Assembly (NCBI RefSeq): GCF_001659605.2
Contig: NC_035175.2
Location: 30,351,705 to 30,415,704 of the forward strand
Length of the DNA: 64,000 nucleotides
Direction of reading: 5' to 3'
Origin: Manihot esculenta
Taxonomy: Eukaryota; Streptophyta; Magnoliopsida; Malpighiales; Euphorbiaceae
Shown: piece by piece, positions 1 to 9,829 of the stretch
Position numbering within the stretch: position 1 is the first letter of the stretch
Layout of the letters: every line of letters begins with the position of its first letter
Notes under the pieces: generated by a model
Told to the model about the DNA's origin: nothing
Database searches by the model: none
The model's input: only the letters and a program-made list of their open reading frames with translations
Program-made: the position numbers and the translations under genes

Positions 1-720
1 TATCCCCGTTACATCTTATGGGGACTAAGCAAAAGTTGTCACTCGGCTCTTTAGCAACTCTACCAAACGAGTCTTTATTTCACCGGTTAATGCAGTGTCG
101 AACCTTACCTTTTGCCCCTTTCTTATCAGGACTTCCTCTATCGGGTTTGCTGGTTCTTGTTTTATGTGAGATTTTGGTTTTTCAAGTAAGTTGATAAACA
201 TGGTTGCTTTTCCGAGATTTTTTGCTGGGTGTCCATAACTCTCCTTGGCCAATATCGGATTGCCTCAGATTATGGCTATTCCCCCTGGAGTTGAAAGCTT
301 AAGACATATAGCATCCATGTTAATGACAATACTGTGGCAGTTTAGGATTGGACGGTCGAGTATCGCGTTGTATACAAATGAGATATCTTCTACCGCAAAC
401 TTTGCATACAGTACTCGTCTATACTTTTTGTCCCCCAATACCAGGGGAATATTGATAGTACCCAGCACCACCACTGCCTTATCCCTCAACTCTACTAGCG
501 GATAGGAAACTTTGATAAGTCTATTTTTATCTAAGCCTAACCTGTTAAAAATATTTAAGATGAGAAGATTAACAGAAGTACCTGTATCCACCAGCGCTCA
601 TCTTACCTTGTACCAATTTAGGAAGATCTTAACGACCAGCGGATCGTTTTGAAAGAATCCGATGGCTTTGTTAGCAGGATTGAACCTTACCTCTTGCTTG
701 GTCCATGGTTCTTAACGGAC
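1..720 (-). pseudogene. Ty3/gypsy pol relic: aspartic protease region, cut by the window edge
   Basis: Read on the minus strand, this is a decayed polyprotein segment. It starts near 700 with a protease lead-in, then shows the active-site motif DTGTS (about 585-591), a YNAILDRPILN motif typical of the end of plant Ty3/gypsy proteases of the Tat/Athila type, and the linker towards reverse transcriptase (ARES/KESYGHPA-like, GQKVRF). RT itself would lie left of base 1. Two in-frame TGA codons interrupt it: one just before ALVDTG (near 598-600) and one at 265-267 after GGIAII. The same frame runs on both sides of each stop. The protein is distinct from that of elements A-G, whose protease has DPGAS. 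Lineage assignment is by motif memory and is moderate; the relic nature is clear. Confidence 0.75.
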
Positions 721-1380
721 AGATAGAACGTCCTCTACTAGACATTTATTTTCCCTTTGCCCTTATTAAGTCCTCCCATAATGACATGTATGATCCTTGC
801 CATTTTAAGGATAGAGTGGAAAGAAAAGGAAGAAGAGATCGCCTTTAATCCAAATGAACAGATAGAGTTCAATGGGTCTCCTGGCAGTGGAACCAAATGA
901 TGTTGTTGAGATTAGATGGATGACGTGGCCAAAATGGAGAACCGTGTTGTGATTGGCTAGAACCTGCAAGGAAGAAGATGGGAGGTGGTGGTGGTGGGTG
1001 CCCACGGCAACCACTCCGATGCTTAAGTCAGTATATCGGCAGGTAGAGATAATGCAATGAGTTATTTAGAGTTTTTATGTTAGAGAATAACATACTTTTG
1101 CCTATATAATTCTTCTCTTTTTATATTGTACAAAAGTGGAGATAAATAGGCATTTCCTGATAATCCGACAATGATTTGGCCGACTACTCGATAAGAAACG
1201 TTGGTGGCTAACAAATTGGTGATTCAGTGATTACAGGCGTAAATGAAGGTACTCTAGACAGTGCTCATTAACGGTAATCAAGACTCGCCTTATTCGGAGA
1301 AGAGCGAATTTTAAATGATGAACCAGATATTATACTCTGAATCTTTTTTCATTATGAGGAATTATCTGTCCTACATATCT
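721..1380. other. Unassigned stretch, probably decayed element sequence
   Basis: No coding region or RNA gene is recognisable. The stretch follows the pol relic and may be its upstream (gag-side) part, but the translation is not convincing. Confidence 0.4.
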
Positions 1381-2400
1381 AGTCCTTTTCATGTGAACCT
1401 ATTTCATAGCGACAACTTACAGTCTTCTTTTGATAATTATTTATATATCATCAACAAATATTGTTAAAACCATTATAAAACATATACATAAAATTTATTT
1501 TTTAATACGATTTCAATTTAATGTGGATATGGTTCTTAATTAAGAATCAAAATCAAAATTAAATAGTTTAATAAATTTAATTTAATATGATTTGATTTTA
1601 ATGATATTAATTATTTTTTAATTTCAATATTAGTTAAAATATAATTTTTTAATTCGATTCAAAAGCTAGTCAATGGATCACTTCTTTCACGTAGAGGCTT
1701 AACCATTAAAATAATTATATAAATAACCTTTGAGTAATCTAGTTGAATTAATAAAATAATATTGTTTTTTTTTAAAAATTAATAATTTAATTAGTTAATT
1801 ACTTAAAAATGATTAATACTTTTTTTATGTAATTAATTTCAAACTCAAAATCAGAGAAATTTTTAAGTAGATTCATTTCATCACACTATATGCAGATTAA
1901 ATAAAATTATTTTATAATAACATAATTATAGACAAACATGTGATTTAATTTATAATTTATATTAAAATATCTTTAAAAATAAAAAGATATATTATAATTT
2001 ATAATTTATAATTTATTTTAAAATTATTTATTTTAAAAATATTTTATTCATTTTATTTTTTTATATATATTGAAAAATATAATTTTTTATTATATTTATT
2101 TTAAATATATTAAATTTTACTAATAATAAAAAATATTTTAAAAATAAAATAAAATTAAATAGAGTTATAATAGTTAATTTATATATTATTATAATTTAAA
2201 AAATAAATAATAATTTTAAAATAATTAAAAAAATAAATAAAAATTATAAAATAAGGAGTATTAATTTATTTAAACAGTAACATATAAAATTAATTTTTTT
2301 TTGAAGTCAATATAATATAAAATTAATTTTTAAAACTCAAGAAAAATAAAATAATAATAATAATAATATTTGTTCTTGAGTAAAACAGAAAACGAAATAA
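1381..2400. other. Very AT-rich intergenic DNA upstream of the heat shock gene
   Basis: Long runs of A and T with few G or C, many simple ATTTTAAAA-like words and no open frame. It looks like typical plant intergenic or matrix-attachment-like sequence. No element ends or duplications were seen. Confidence 0.6.
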
Positions 2401-2417
2401 TAAAGAAACAAACAAGT

Positions 2418-2457
2418 GAAGCCTCTGGAAAATGCAAAGGATGCAACTGGAACCTTC
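2418..2457 (+). promoter_or_regulatory. Candidate heat shock element cluster
   Basis: A GAAnnTTC dyad (GGAACCTTCTCC, 2449-2460) is the core unit recognised by heat shock factors. Further GAA and TTC triplets lie just upstream (GAAGCC at 2418, GGAAAA at 2427) and downstream (CACTTC at 2460). It lies about 190 bp before the ATG of a small heat shock protein gene, which fits its role. Only one perfect dyad is present, so this is a candidate. Confidence 0.5.
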
Positions 2458-2615
2458 TCCACTTCTCTAAAGTCTTGCAGATTTTTACTGCCCATCTATA
2501 CGCTCGCATATTTATTTCTCCATGGCCCCATCACTCTCATCTCAGCCATCAAACTCCTAAGCTGCCACACGCTCTCACTTCTCCCTCGATCCAAAGAAAC
2601 CCTTTGCATCATAAC

Positions 2616-2624
2616 TATATATAA
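2616..2624 (+). promoter_or_regulatory. TATA box candidate (TATATATAA)
   Basis: The best TATA match upstream of the heat shock gene. It is only about 26-34 bp before the ATG at 2650, so transcription starting at the usual distance would leave almost no 5' leader. Either the start codon used is 2656 or 2665, or an upstream promoter is used. Confidence 0.45.
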
Positions 2625-2649
2625 GCAAGCAGATCAAGAGTACAGAATC

Positions 2650-3258
2650 ATGAAAATGAGGCAAATGTTACTGTGCCTCTTCATCAGCTTCTTCTTTTTC
2701 TTCCTCTGCCTTCCTGGTTCCTCCAACGCATCGCTTCTCCCATTCCTCGATCGTCCTGGAAGTCTGCTGACTGATTTCTGGCCGGAGCGTTTTCCAGACC
2801 CATTTAGAGTATTAGAACAGATACCGTTTGGGATTGAAAGGGATGATAACAGCTTGGAACTCTCTCTAGCGAGAGTAGACTGGAAGGAAACACCTGAAGG
2901 TCATGTTATAAAGCTAGATGTGCCTGGGCTGAGAAAGGAGGATGTGAAGATTGAGGTGGTGGAGGAGAATAGGGTGTTGAGAGTGAGTGGAGAGAGGAAG
3001 AAAGAGGAAGAAAAGAAAGGTGATCACTGGCACAGGGTGGAGAGATCATATGGTAAGTTTTGGAGACAATTTAGATTACCAGACAATGTAGATTTGGAGT
3101 CTGTTAATGCTAAGCTTGAAAATGGTGTGCTCACTTTGAGTTTCTCCAAGTTGTCTCCTAATAAGATCAAAGGTCCTAGGGTTGTTGACATTGCAGTTGA
3201 TCAAGAGAGACCTGAACCAGCAAAGCTCACAAACAGTGAGAGCAAACAAGAGTTGTAG
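2650..3258 (+). CDS. Endoplasmic-reticulum small heat shock protein (about 22-23 kDa, Hsp20/alpha-crystallin family)
   Basis: 202-residue ATP-independent holdase chaperone predicted for the ER lumen. Residues 1-27 form a signal peptide: a hydrophobic core with a run of phenylalanines ([14 protein letters not shown]) ending at SNA. Residues 28-75 are the variable N-terminal arm. The alpha-crystallin domain covers about 76-168, from DWKETPEGH through the [12 protein letters not shown] strand to the signature [13 protein letters not shown] motif near 178-181 stands in for the C-terminal I-x-I anchor, and the protein ends in KQEL, a KDEL-type retention signal. The open frame extends upstream to 2416, but the signal peptide places the start at 2650; ATGs at 2656 and 2665 would also keep the peptide. 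No intron, as usual for plant sHSPs. Heat-inducible control is suggested by the upstream GAAnnTTC dyad. It is the only intact host gene here. Confidence 0.93.
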   Translation: MKMRQMLLCLFISFFFFFLCLPGSSNASLLPFLDRPGSLLTDFWPERFPDPFRVLEQIPFGIERDDNSLELSLARVDWKETPEGHVIKLDVPGLRKEDVKIEVVEENRVLRVSGERKKEEEKKGDHWHRVERSYGKFWRQFRLPDNVDLESVNAKLENGVLTLSFSKLSPNKIKGPRVVDIAVDQERPEPAKLTNSESKQEL

Positions 3259-3420
3259 ATGATCTTCGATCATGTGTGAACTTTGAAGAGCTGCTTTATC
3301 AAGAGAGAATAAGGACTTGTGGTTTCTCTGTTCTGTTTGTGTCGAAGTGTTGTGTTGAATGTAATATAATCCAAGAGCTTCTTGTTTAGTGATCATCCCT
3401 TGAATGGATTGACGATACCC
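3259..3420 (+). other. Likely 3' UTR of the heat shock protein gene
   Basis: GT-rich sequence with an AATGTAATATAATCC block near 3358-3372 that could serve as the poly(A) signal region. Inferred from position only. Confidence 0.45.
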
Positions 3421-4120
3421 ATCTTATGTTACTCTATCTCTCACCCTTAATGAATCTGAGTCTAATTTTATTTTAAAAGTAACATATATAATTTTTGTTT
3501 AGATTGAAAGTATATTTTTTATTCTAAAAAAAAAGAAAAACAAGAAAATAATAGCAAAGTAATTTTTGTACTGTACGAAAGTGAAAAATACACAATATAT
3601 TTACAGAATACGTGTAATAGGAACCTTGGTATAAAAGATAACAGCAGTATTTGTTGAGATATAAGGTGAAATAATTAGGTTACATAATTTTATCCATGGA
3701 GTCGTTGAATTCAGTTTGGGTACTCTTCAAGTAAATTTTGAAGTTTCAATTTGATAAATTGAGATCTAATAGGGTGGTTAGATGTGGATATTTGAATGGG
3801 TTGATTGCTGATACGTAATTAGTTTTGTGCATGTCTTTTCATATTTAATTTTGAAGATGGAAATTTAGAAAATATGAGAGGACAATCATATTTTTACTAG
3901 AGATGCTTCGATGAAGATGTTTTCGGTGGAGATTTTTTAATGTTTAAGTTATAATCATTTTTAGAGATGCGTTAACATCAAGAGAAGATAAATGATAAAG
4001 GAGTATTCAAAAGGAATTTTTGGAGGGCATGTAGTGTGAGAGTGCTTCTATGAGAGAGGGTATGAGGGAGAGGCTCTTCAGAGAGAGATTAACTCTTTTT
4101 TTGGGTTAGATCAATGATAT
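3421..4120. other. Intergenic, nothing recognised
   Basis: AT-rich sequence with no open frame of note, no LTR ends and no recognisable RNA gene. Confidence 0.5.
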
Positions 4121-4570
4121 ATATATATTAGTTGGTCATTCTGATGGCTTCCAGCGTCAAGTCCCATTAGATCAGGGGTGGGCACCTTTAGCAGGTGTGT
4201 CAGGTGACTCTTTAATGGTGGGCAGATTTAGTCTATACTTTGTCTATTGTATACTTTACATTAGTCAGTCTTTTCGTATGCATATTAAAGACTTCGGAGG
4301 GAGCTAGAGGGGCCGACCATCATGTTGGAGGTCGGCACCTTACCTTGGTAATGTTCGGTCGTACTTAGCTCACCCAACCTATATAAAAGTGAGTTCTTTT
4401 TGGTCACTAAAGTCGACCGCGCCTACATTTAAAGACTCATTGTAGTACGAGCTCTGAATCATAGGGCCCGTTAAGATCGTAATACGTGTACACAGGATTG
4501 GAAGGGACGTGCAAACTTTTTCATCTGGTCTAACCGTCTAGTAGAAGGTCCGACCTATGGAGTAATTTTA
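4121..4570. repeat. Decayed LTR-like block
   Basis: Contains a TATA-like CTATATAAAAG (about 4380) and a segment near 4464-4560 (GTTAAGATCGTAATACG, then GGTCTAACCGTCTAGTAG) that resembles the first 90 bp of the LTR at 5063 (GTTGAGATCGTGACACG, then GGTTTGACCAGGCAGCAG). I take it as an older, truncated relative of that LTR. Boundaries are uncertain. Confidence 0.4.
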
Positions 4571-5062
4571 TTTATTTTTTATTTTAAATTACACTAAAAT
4601 CAAATTAAAATTTTTAGTTAATTTGTAATGAAAATAAATTGGAATTAAACTTCTAAATGAGTATATGAGTATATGGTATAAGCACTCTCTCGTCTATAAA
4701 TTTCTCCTCATCTTTTGTTAGATGGAGTTTGTGATAGGGGAGGTCTCACTGTTATGATCACATGCTTACTTTTTAGTAGATTTTTTTTTAATTTATCTCC
4801 ATTTTATGGAGGGTTTATCCTCGATTGTCGTATGAGATTTTGAATTTTTATTCTATTGACTTTAAGGGTAGCATGCATTTGCCTTTTTGTAGTTAGGTTT
4901 TGTAACCGTAGGTTTTATTGATCTCTGGTGCTTGACTAGGTCCAATATGGTTTATAGCAAGATTGATTGCCGATGAGAGCTACAAATTTTGCCCCTAGGG
5001 AAGGATGTTGTTTTAACTTTAGGCCTTGTGGACAATCATTTATGATAACATATAACAAGTAC
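4571..5062. other. Intergenic, nothing recognised
   Basis: AT-rich sequence between two LTR-like blocks. No open frame or structural repeat found. Confidence 0.4.
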
Positions 5063-5983
5063 TGTTGAGATCGTGACACGTCTATACGTGATTTAAAAGA
5101 GTTGAGCTAACCTTTCCAACTGGTTTGACCAGGCAGCAGAAACCCGACTTATAGGGGTCCGAAGATCAGGCTATTAGCATCCCTGACCTCAATACCTAGA
5201 ATGAGCATGACGACCTCTTCAATGCTCGTACCACACAGTAGAAATAAATATAAACACTACTGGCTCTAATGAAGGTCGTACAGACCAGGCACAACCTGAC
5301 GAAATCAGGATAAGACAACCGACCTCCATGCTATAGTCGGCCCCTTTAGCTCTCTTCGAGGTATTAACTGCGCGTGGAGAAAGGCTGCCTAACCACTTGA
5401 CACGCTTGCCAAAGGGTATGGGCTCAACGGTTCGGCACTGATTAATCGTCTGCCACCCGCCTGACATGCTTGCCGCATCACACCACCATCCAATCTGATG
5501 GGACATGAAGCAAGAAATCAGGATACAAATATCTCTGAACTAACCTCGCCAAAAGGAGAGATCTCTCTCCTAAAGAAATGACTCTCTCCTCTCTTAGGCT
5601 TTCACCACAAATCTCACTCTTCCTCGAAAAGTTTAACTCATGGAAGGAACTAATCTCTCTCTTAAATACTCACGGAAAAACCCTCAAAATAAAGGCCCCC
5701 TAGAGATTTCTAGAAGAAGCTTCACTACTTTATTTTCTCTTATTTCCTCTTTATAATTAACGACTCTTAGATAATACTTGATCTAACTTAAGCATCGGAG
5801 GGTCTCCATCGGGGGTATCCCTAGTGGGCCTATGAACGTCTTTTCTATCTTACAAGCCCTAACCCTCAAGATCTAACATGGAGGAGCCCAATGGAATCAA
5901 CCATGGATCAATGATCAATCCACTGAATCGAGCCGCTACCTAGGTGTCCGCATCTGGACACCCCGTTGGATCTCAGACCATCA
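5063..5983 (+). repeat. LTR of a non-chromovirus Ty3/gypsy-type element (about 921 bp)
   Basis: Begins TGTTGAGATCGTGACACG and ends CAGACCATCA, so it has TG...CA ends. Two bases later comes TGGCGCCGTCTATGG, a primer-site type used by plant Tat/Athila-like elements rather than the iMet site seen in A-G. That fixes plus orientation and identifies this as a 5' LTR. No matching 3' LTR was found in the window. Confidence 0.6.
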
Positions 5984-5985
5984 AG

Positions 5986-6003
5986 TGGCGCCGTCTATGG
6001 AAA
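5986..6003 (+). promoter_or_regulatory. Primer binding site (TGGCGCCGTCTATGG)
   Basis: Two bases after the LTR end, as expected for minus-strand DNA priming. The tRNA is not initiator Met. Sites starting TGGCGCCGT are known from plant Tat/Ogre/Athila-type elements. Confidence 0.6.
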
Positions 6004-6620
6004 ACGAAGGAGACTATCCTGTTGCCGAAGTTTTCTAACCAAACCAATTGAGATCCACATGGAAAACTAAGGAAAGCTAATAGTCAAACAACAAGAAAGA
6101 CTGAAAGAAAGAGAGATGGTGAAAAGACCTAGAAATCACCAGCTGCGCCTAAAAGCCACATGGTGAAAAATCAGATAGAAGAAGATGCTGATGCGAGAAG
6201 AAAGAGCATCACAAAGGCGATCCATTCAACCATGAAAAAGGAGTGATACACACGAATTACCCAATTTATTCAGTTACTTTCTTTAACTTAAAGTATTTTT
6301 GCTGTTATGAACTAGCCAAAAATTTAAAAACCTTAGAAGAAAGCCTTGTATATATGAACCTGAAATATAATAGAATATTGAAGTAGCTTAAAAAGCTCAT
6401 ATGTAATTAATGTTAGCACGACTCATTTGTAATTAATGTTAGCATGAATCCACTAAGAAAAAGATTATCTGCTTAAAACATGCTGCTTTATGATTTGAAA
6501 GTTGTGAAGTGATTTATGTATGAGAATACTTATTAGATTTTTTTAAAATCATATGAGGTGATGCCCAAAATTAATATTTGCATTCAGTCTAACCATGAAT
6601 TTAAGTGTCCTGCTATTTAA
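6004..6620 (+). mobile_element. Leader relic of the element whose 5' LTR is at 5063-5983
   Basis: Purine-rich sequence rich in GAAAGA and AAGAAAG to about 6250, resembling a gag leader, then AT-rich DNA. A 25-bp direct duplication (TGTAATTAATGTTAGCA twice, about 6401-6452) is present. No intact gag frame. It is interrupted at 6621-6625 by solo LTR D. Confidence 0.4.
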
Positions 6621-7079
6621 GTTAATGACAGTGCGGTTGTCGAAGCCGGTCAAAAATAACCTTCTTGGTTACCTACAATTTACAACTGCAGATAGTGGTG
6701 AAGGATCGTATCCACAGAGAATTGATTATCTATTTATTTTTCTCAATCAAGTGCAATAGAACTAATTGAAAGCACAAGTGAAAGCAAGTGATCAAAGAGA
6801 AATAGAAACAAGTGCAATAAAAGTAAAAAGGGGGGTTTTGAGATGATTTGACTAACAACTATTGAAAGCAATTAAAACAGCAAGTAATTAAAATAAAAGA
6901 GGAAATCAATATGAGAAAAGTCTAGTTGAAGATATGGATCCACTTTGGTTGTTTGGGTTGATCATTGAAACATGGTTATCTTGATTGATTCAATAGGTTG
7001 GTTATGGGGGTGGAAGACGCTTCTCACCACCATGTCTTTTCTTATGAACAAACTGATTAGGGGACGTCCTCTAACCAAT

Positions 7080-8043
7080 TGTAACGACCTGAAAATCGGA
7101 CCGCTACCGGCGCTAGGATCCAGATCGGCTTAAGGCCGCCGGGACCCGTAGCAAGCCTGACATGTAACCTATAAACCTGTTTAATCCCATACATGATCAA
7201 CAATCATACATAAAAATTAAAACTTTTCTTTCATTCATTCCTCATACACCAAACTCAACCTGTGCATGCACTAAAACATAATCATAAACTTGACCCCTCT
7301 GTGGGATCTCATCAATGCCCCAATGGGCGATATACATGTGTTGAGTTGGCTAACATCTATATCATCAAATATCTAAGATCATGCATCAACAAGGGATTAC
7401 AATGAACTATGGTCAAACACAATTCTAAACCTCAATATCATTATACATAACATAACTATTCAGTTATACATCATCTTACAATTTATCATGTCCACTATCT
7501 ATCTATTACAAACATAAGACTTTACTCTTCTTGACTTCTCTGTCTAGCCCGTACCTGCAATCTTGGGGGATTAGGGAAAAGGGGTGAGCTACTAGAGCCC
7601 AGTGAGCAGAATAATAGAAAACAACATTTAAAAATCTCATGCCATCATGTAATGCAACACCTCACAACAAATCACATCTCGGATGGTATTGTCACCAATA
7701 GTCCTCTACATTCCAAAGTGCCGGGACGTAGAATGGGTACAACCGGTCTTTCTCTTAACATAACATATCATAACATTCCAATGTGCCAGGGACGTAGAAT
7801 GAGTACAACCTGGACTTTCTCTTACATAGTGCCAGGGACGTAGAATGGGTACAACCTGGACTTCCATACCATATCATGCCGTAACATCATCATACCATAT
7901 GAGGACTAAAGGATCATCCAATAACCAATTCACATCAACATCATAAATGCAATGCAACATATTCGTGATTTCTAATGCAAACAACCTAATTCATCACATG
8001 GCATTCATGATGCATGAACATGCTCAAAACCTTATATTTTATT
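7080..8043 (-). repeat. Element B 3' LTR, outer segment
   Basis: Starts (plus-strand reading) with TGTAACGACCTGAAAATCGG, the reverse complement of the LTR 3' end. It carries the CCAGG/CCTGG hairpin array at about 7718-7866. The LTR continues at 17923-18232 after the element A insertion. Confidence 0.95.
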
Positions 8044-8220
8044 TGTAATACCCGGCTAGACTCCGGTATCGGAATTCCTACCGTCCGGTGGAATCTCGAA
8101 TGTCGGAGACCTCTAGAAGGGTAAAATCATGTTTTCACAAATGTTTTCATGTTTTAATGATTTTTAAGTAAGAATGAATTTGAGTTTTCAAATGAAAAAG
8201 ACCATGGAACCTTTACCAGG

Positions 8221-8385
8221 TTCGGCCGCCGAAGGTCATGTTCGGCCGCCGAACGTGGATAGGTTTTGGGAGCACTTTTGGCCTCCGAAAGTTTGGTTTG
8301 AAAGAAACCAGGTTCGGCCGCCGAACCTCATGTTCGGCTGCCGAACATGCATGAGATGTGGGGGCACGTTCGGCCCCCGAACGTG
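8221..8385 (+). repeat. Palindrome array 1 of element A LTR (TTCGGCNGCCGAA), upstream of TATA
   Basis: Exact 13-bp palindromes at 8221, 8241, 8313 and 8333, plus a variant with centre CCC at 8365-8385. Several have their own matching outer arms: 8310-8328 is a 19-bp palindrome, 8329-8349 a 21-bp one, and 8365-8385 pairs 9-bp arms around CCC. The cores contain GCCGCC, the core of the plant GCC-box bound by AP2/ERF factors. Function is unknown; position upstream of the TATA box suggests an enhancer. Confidence 0.85.
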
Positions 8386-8399
8386 AACTGGCCAGCCCC

Positions 8400-8406
8400 T
8401 ATATAA
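8400..8406 (+). promoter_or_regulatory. LTR TATA box of element A (TATATAA)
   Basis: Lies in CCCCTATATAAGAGCTCC after palindrome array 1. Transcription is expected to begin about 8430. The same box is in the 3' LTR at about 16013. Related LTRs E and G have TTTTATAGG in minus-strand reading order at the matching place. Confidence 0.75.
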
Positions 8407-8628
8407 GAGCTCCATGGCCGAAACGGGCGATTTTTCTCCCCATTTTCGGCCACGGTGAGTTCTTGCTCCTCCATGGTTCGTTTTTTATGATTTTCCTTCA
8501 ATCCTTCATGTTTTAACAAGGTTTATGTCGTTTTGAAGAGATTTGAGCAAGTTTTGGAGCTTTGAGGTTCAAGAACTCAAAATCTTCCACCTCCGAGTTT
8601 AGGACGTCTCTCTCTCGATCTTCAAGAG

Positions 8629-9236
8629 GTAAGAGCCGATCTTAAGCTCATTTCATATTTAAAGTAAGTTTTATGCAAGATCTATGGGGTAGAATGCATG
8701 TTTAGCTCATAGTTAGGTTTTTGAGTTAATGTTATGTTTTGAGCAATGTATGTTGGATTTGTGTTGTTGATGTGTGTTGTAGTTGGGGTTTAAGTTAGTT
8801 TGAAGCCCCTAGGAGCCAATGTGTGTATATTTGCATGATTTGAATGAGTTATATGCATGATTGGAAGTTGTGGGAGGCAAATGTGCATAAAGGAGCCAAG
8901 TTTCTGCCCTTTGGCAGAAACCAGGTTCGGCAGCCAAAGGAACTTTCGGCCGCCGAACATGGCTGGGGAGGCAGGCCTTTCGGCTGCCGAAGTTGCCCCC
9001 GAAAAGAGACTTTCATCTCTGTCTGGGACTTTCGGCCGCCGAAGGTGCCGCCGAACCTGCCTGGGTTTCGGCTCTGGAGGGACTTTCGGCCGCCGAAGGT
9101 GCCGCCGAACCTGCCCTGTTCAGCCTTCCTTTGCATGTTTTGTATGATTGTTTTGAGGTGTTTTAGGGGGTCTTTGGGGGATGTTTTTAGAGTTATGTTC
9201 TAGTTGTTGGTCCCTCATTTGAGTCCACCTGTGTAG
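8629..9236 (+). other. Proposed LTR leader intron 1 (element A)
   Basis: Donor CAAGAG|GTAAGAG at 8629; acceptor CCACCTGTGTAG|G ending at 9236. Matching donors occur in E (about 37486, GTAAGC), G (54748, GTAAGTG) and H (60497, GTAAGG), with a TGTAG-like acceptor in E and H. It would contain palindrome array 2. No transcript evidence is available; this is inferred from conserved splice signals. Confidence 0.45.
8911..9110 (+). repeat. Palindrome array 2 of element A LTR, downstream of TATA
   Basis: Opens with a hairpin TTTCTGCC-CTTT-GGCAGAAA (8911-8930). Exact TTCGGCNGCCGAA copies at 8945, 8979, 9031 and 9085, a degenerate copy at 8935, and GGTGCCGCCGAACC words between them. The region would be transcribed. 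Confidence 0.85.
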
Positions 9237-9308
9237 GTTCGGACCCGAGGAACCGAGGACCTCAGCAGTGAGTTAGCTGCTTCAGTCTTTGTCAGAGCTA
9301 GCCAAGAG

Positions 9309-9829
9309 GTGAGTAGAATAAACCTTTACGATTTAAAGCAAATAAAATATAAGGTTTTGAGCATGTTCATGCATCATGAATGCCATGTGATGAATTAGGT
9401 TGTTTGCATTAGAAATCACGAATATGTTACATTGCATTTATGATGTTGATGTGGATTGGTTATTGGATGATCCTTTAGTCATCATATGGTATGATGATGT
9501 TACGGCATGATATGGTATGGAAGTCCAGGTTGTACCCATTCTACGTCCCTGGCACTATGTAAGAGAAAGTCCAGGTTGTACCCATTCTACATCCCTGGCA
9601 CATTGGAATGTTATGATTTGTTATGTTAAGAGAAAGACCGGTTGTACCCATTCTATGTCCCGGCACTTTGGAATGTAGAGGACTATTGGTGACAATACCA
9701 TCCGAGATGTGATTTGTTGTGATGTGTTGCATTACATGATGGCATGAGATTTTTAAATGTTGTTTTCTATTATTATGCTCACTGGGCTCTAGTAGCTCAC
9801 CCCTTTTCCCTAATCCCCCAGGATTGCAG
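9309..9829 (+). other. Proposed LTR leader intron 2 (element A)
   Basis: Donor AGAG|GTGAGT at 9309 is a perfect consensus. The acceptor has a pyrimidine tract with CTAAT and ends in GATTGCAG at 9829. Both ends are kept in G (donor about 53974, acceptor about 53468, minus) and H (61091 and about 61651, plus) although the sequence between has diverged. It encloses the hairpin array. Inferred, not demonstrated. Confidence 0.45.
9523..9666 (+). repeat. CCAGG/CCTGG hairpin array in element A 5' LTR
   Basis: Three tandem units, each of the form GTCCAGG-loop-CCTGGCAC (the third unit reads CCGG...CCCGGCAC), separated by pyrimidine/AT spacers. Equivalent arrays lie at 7718-7866 (B), 24430-24590 and 31175-31350 (C), 36420-36560 and 46283-46425 (E), 40809-40950 (F), 53618-53805 (G) and 61304-61490 (H). 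Confidence 0.85.

Noticed and set aside
805..1014. Minus-strand 69-codon frame
   Set aside because: No recognisable domain, and base composition gives no support for coding.
3076..3396. Minus-strand open frame across the heat shock gene
   Set aside because: Antisense shadow of the real coding sequence; no domain.
7652..7843. 63-residue frames with MGTTGLSLN and similar (also 9541-9732, 17154-17345, 32400-32591)
   Set aside because: Produced by the tandem hairpin units in the LTR; translation changes in the other subfamilies while the hairpin stays.
8844..9203. Open frames full of FGGR, FGRR, SAAE and RPPK repeats in the LTRs (also 16457-16816, 24861-25221, 36723-37234, 41235-41729, 54110-54769)
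   Set aside because: These are the TTCGGCNGCCGAA palindromes read in different frames. They appear on both strands and in several frames, with no start context or conservation of a protein.
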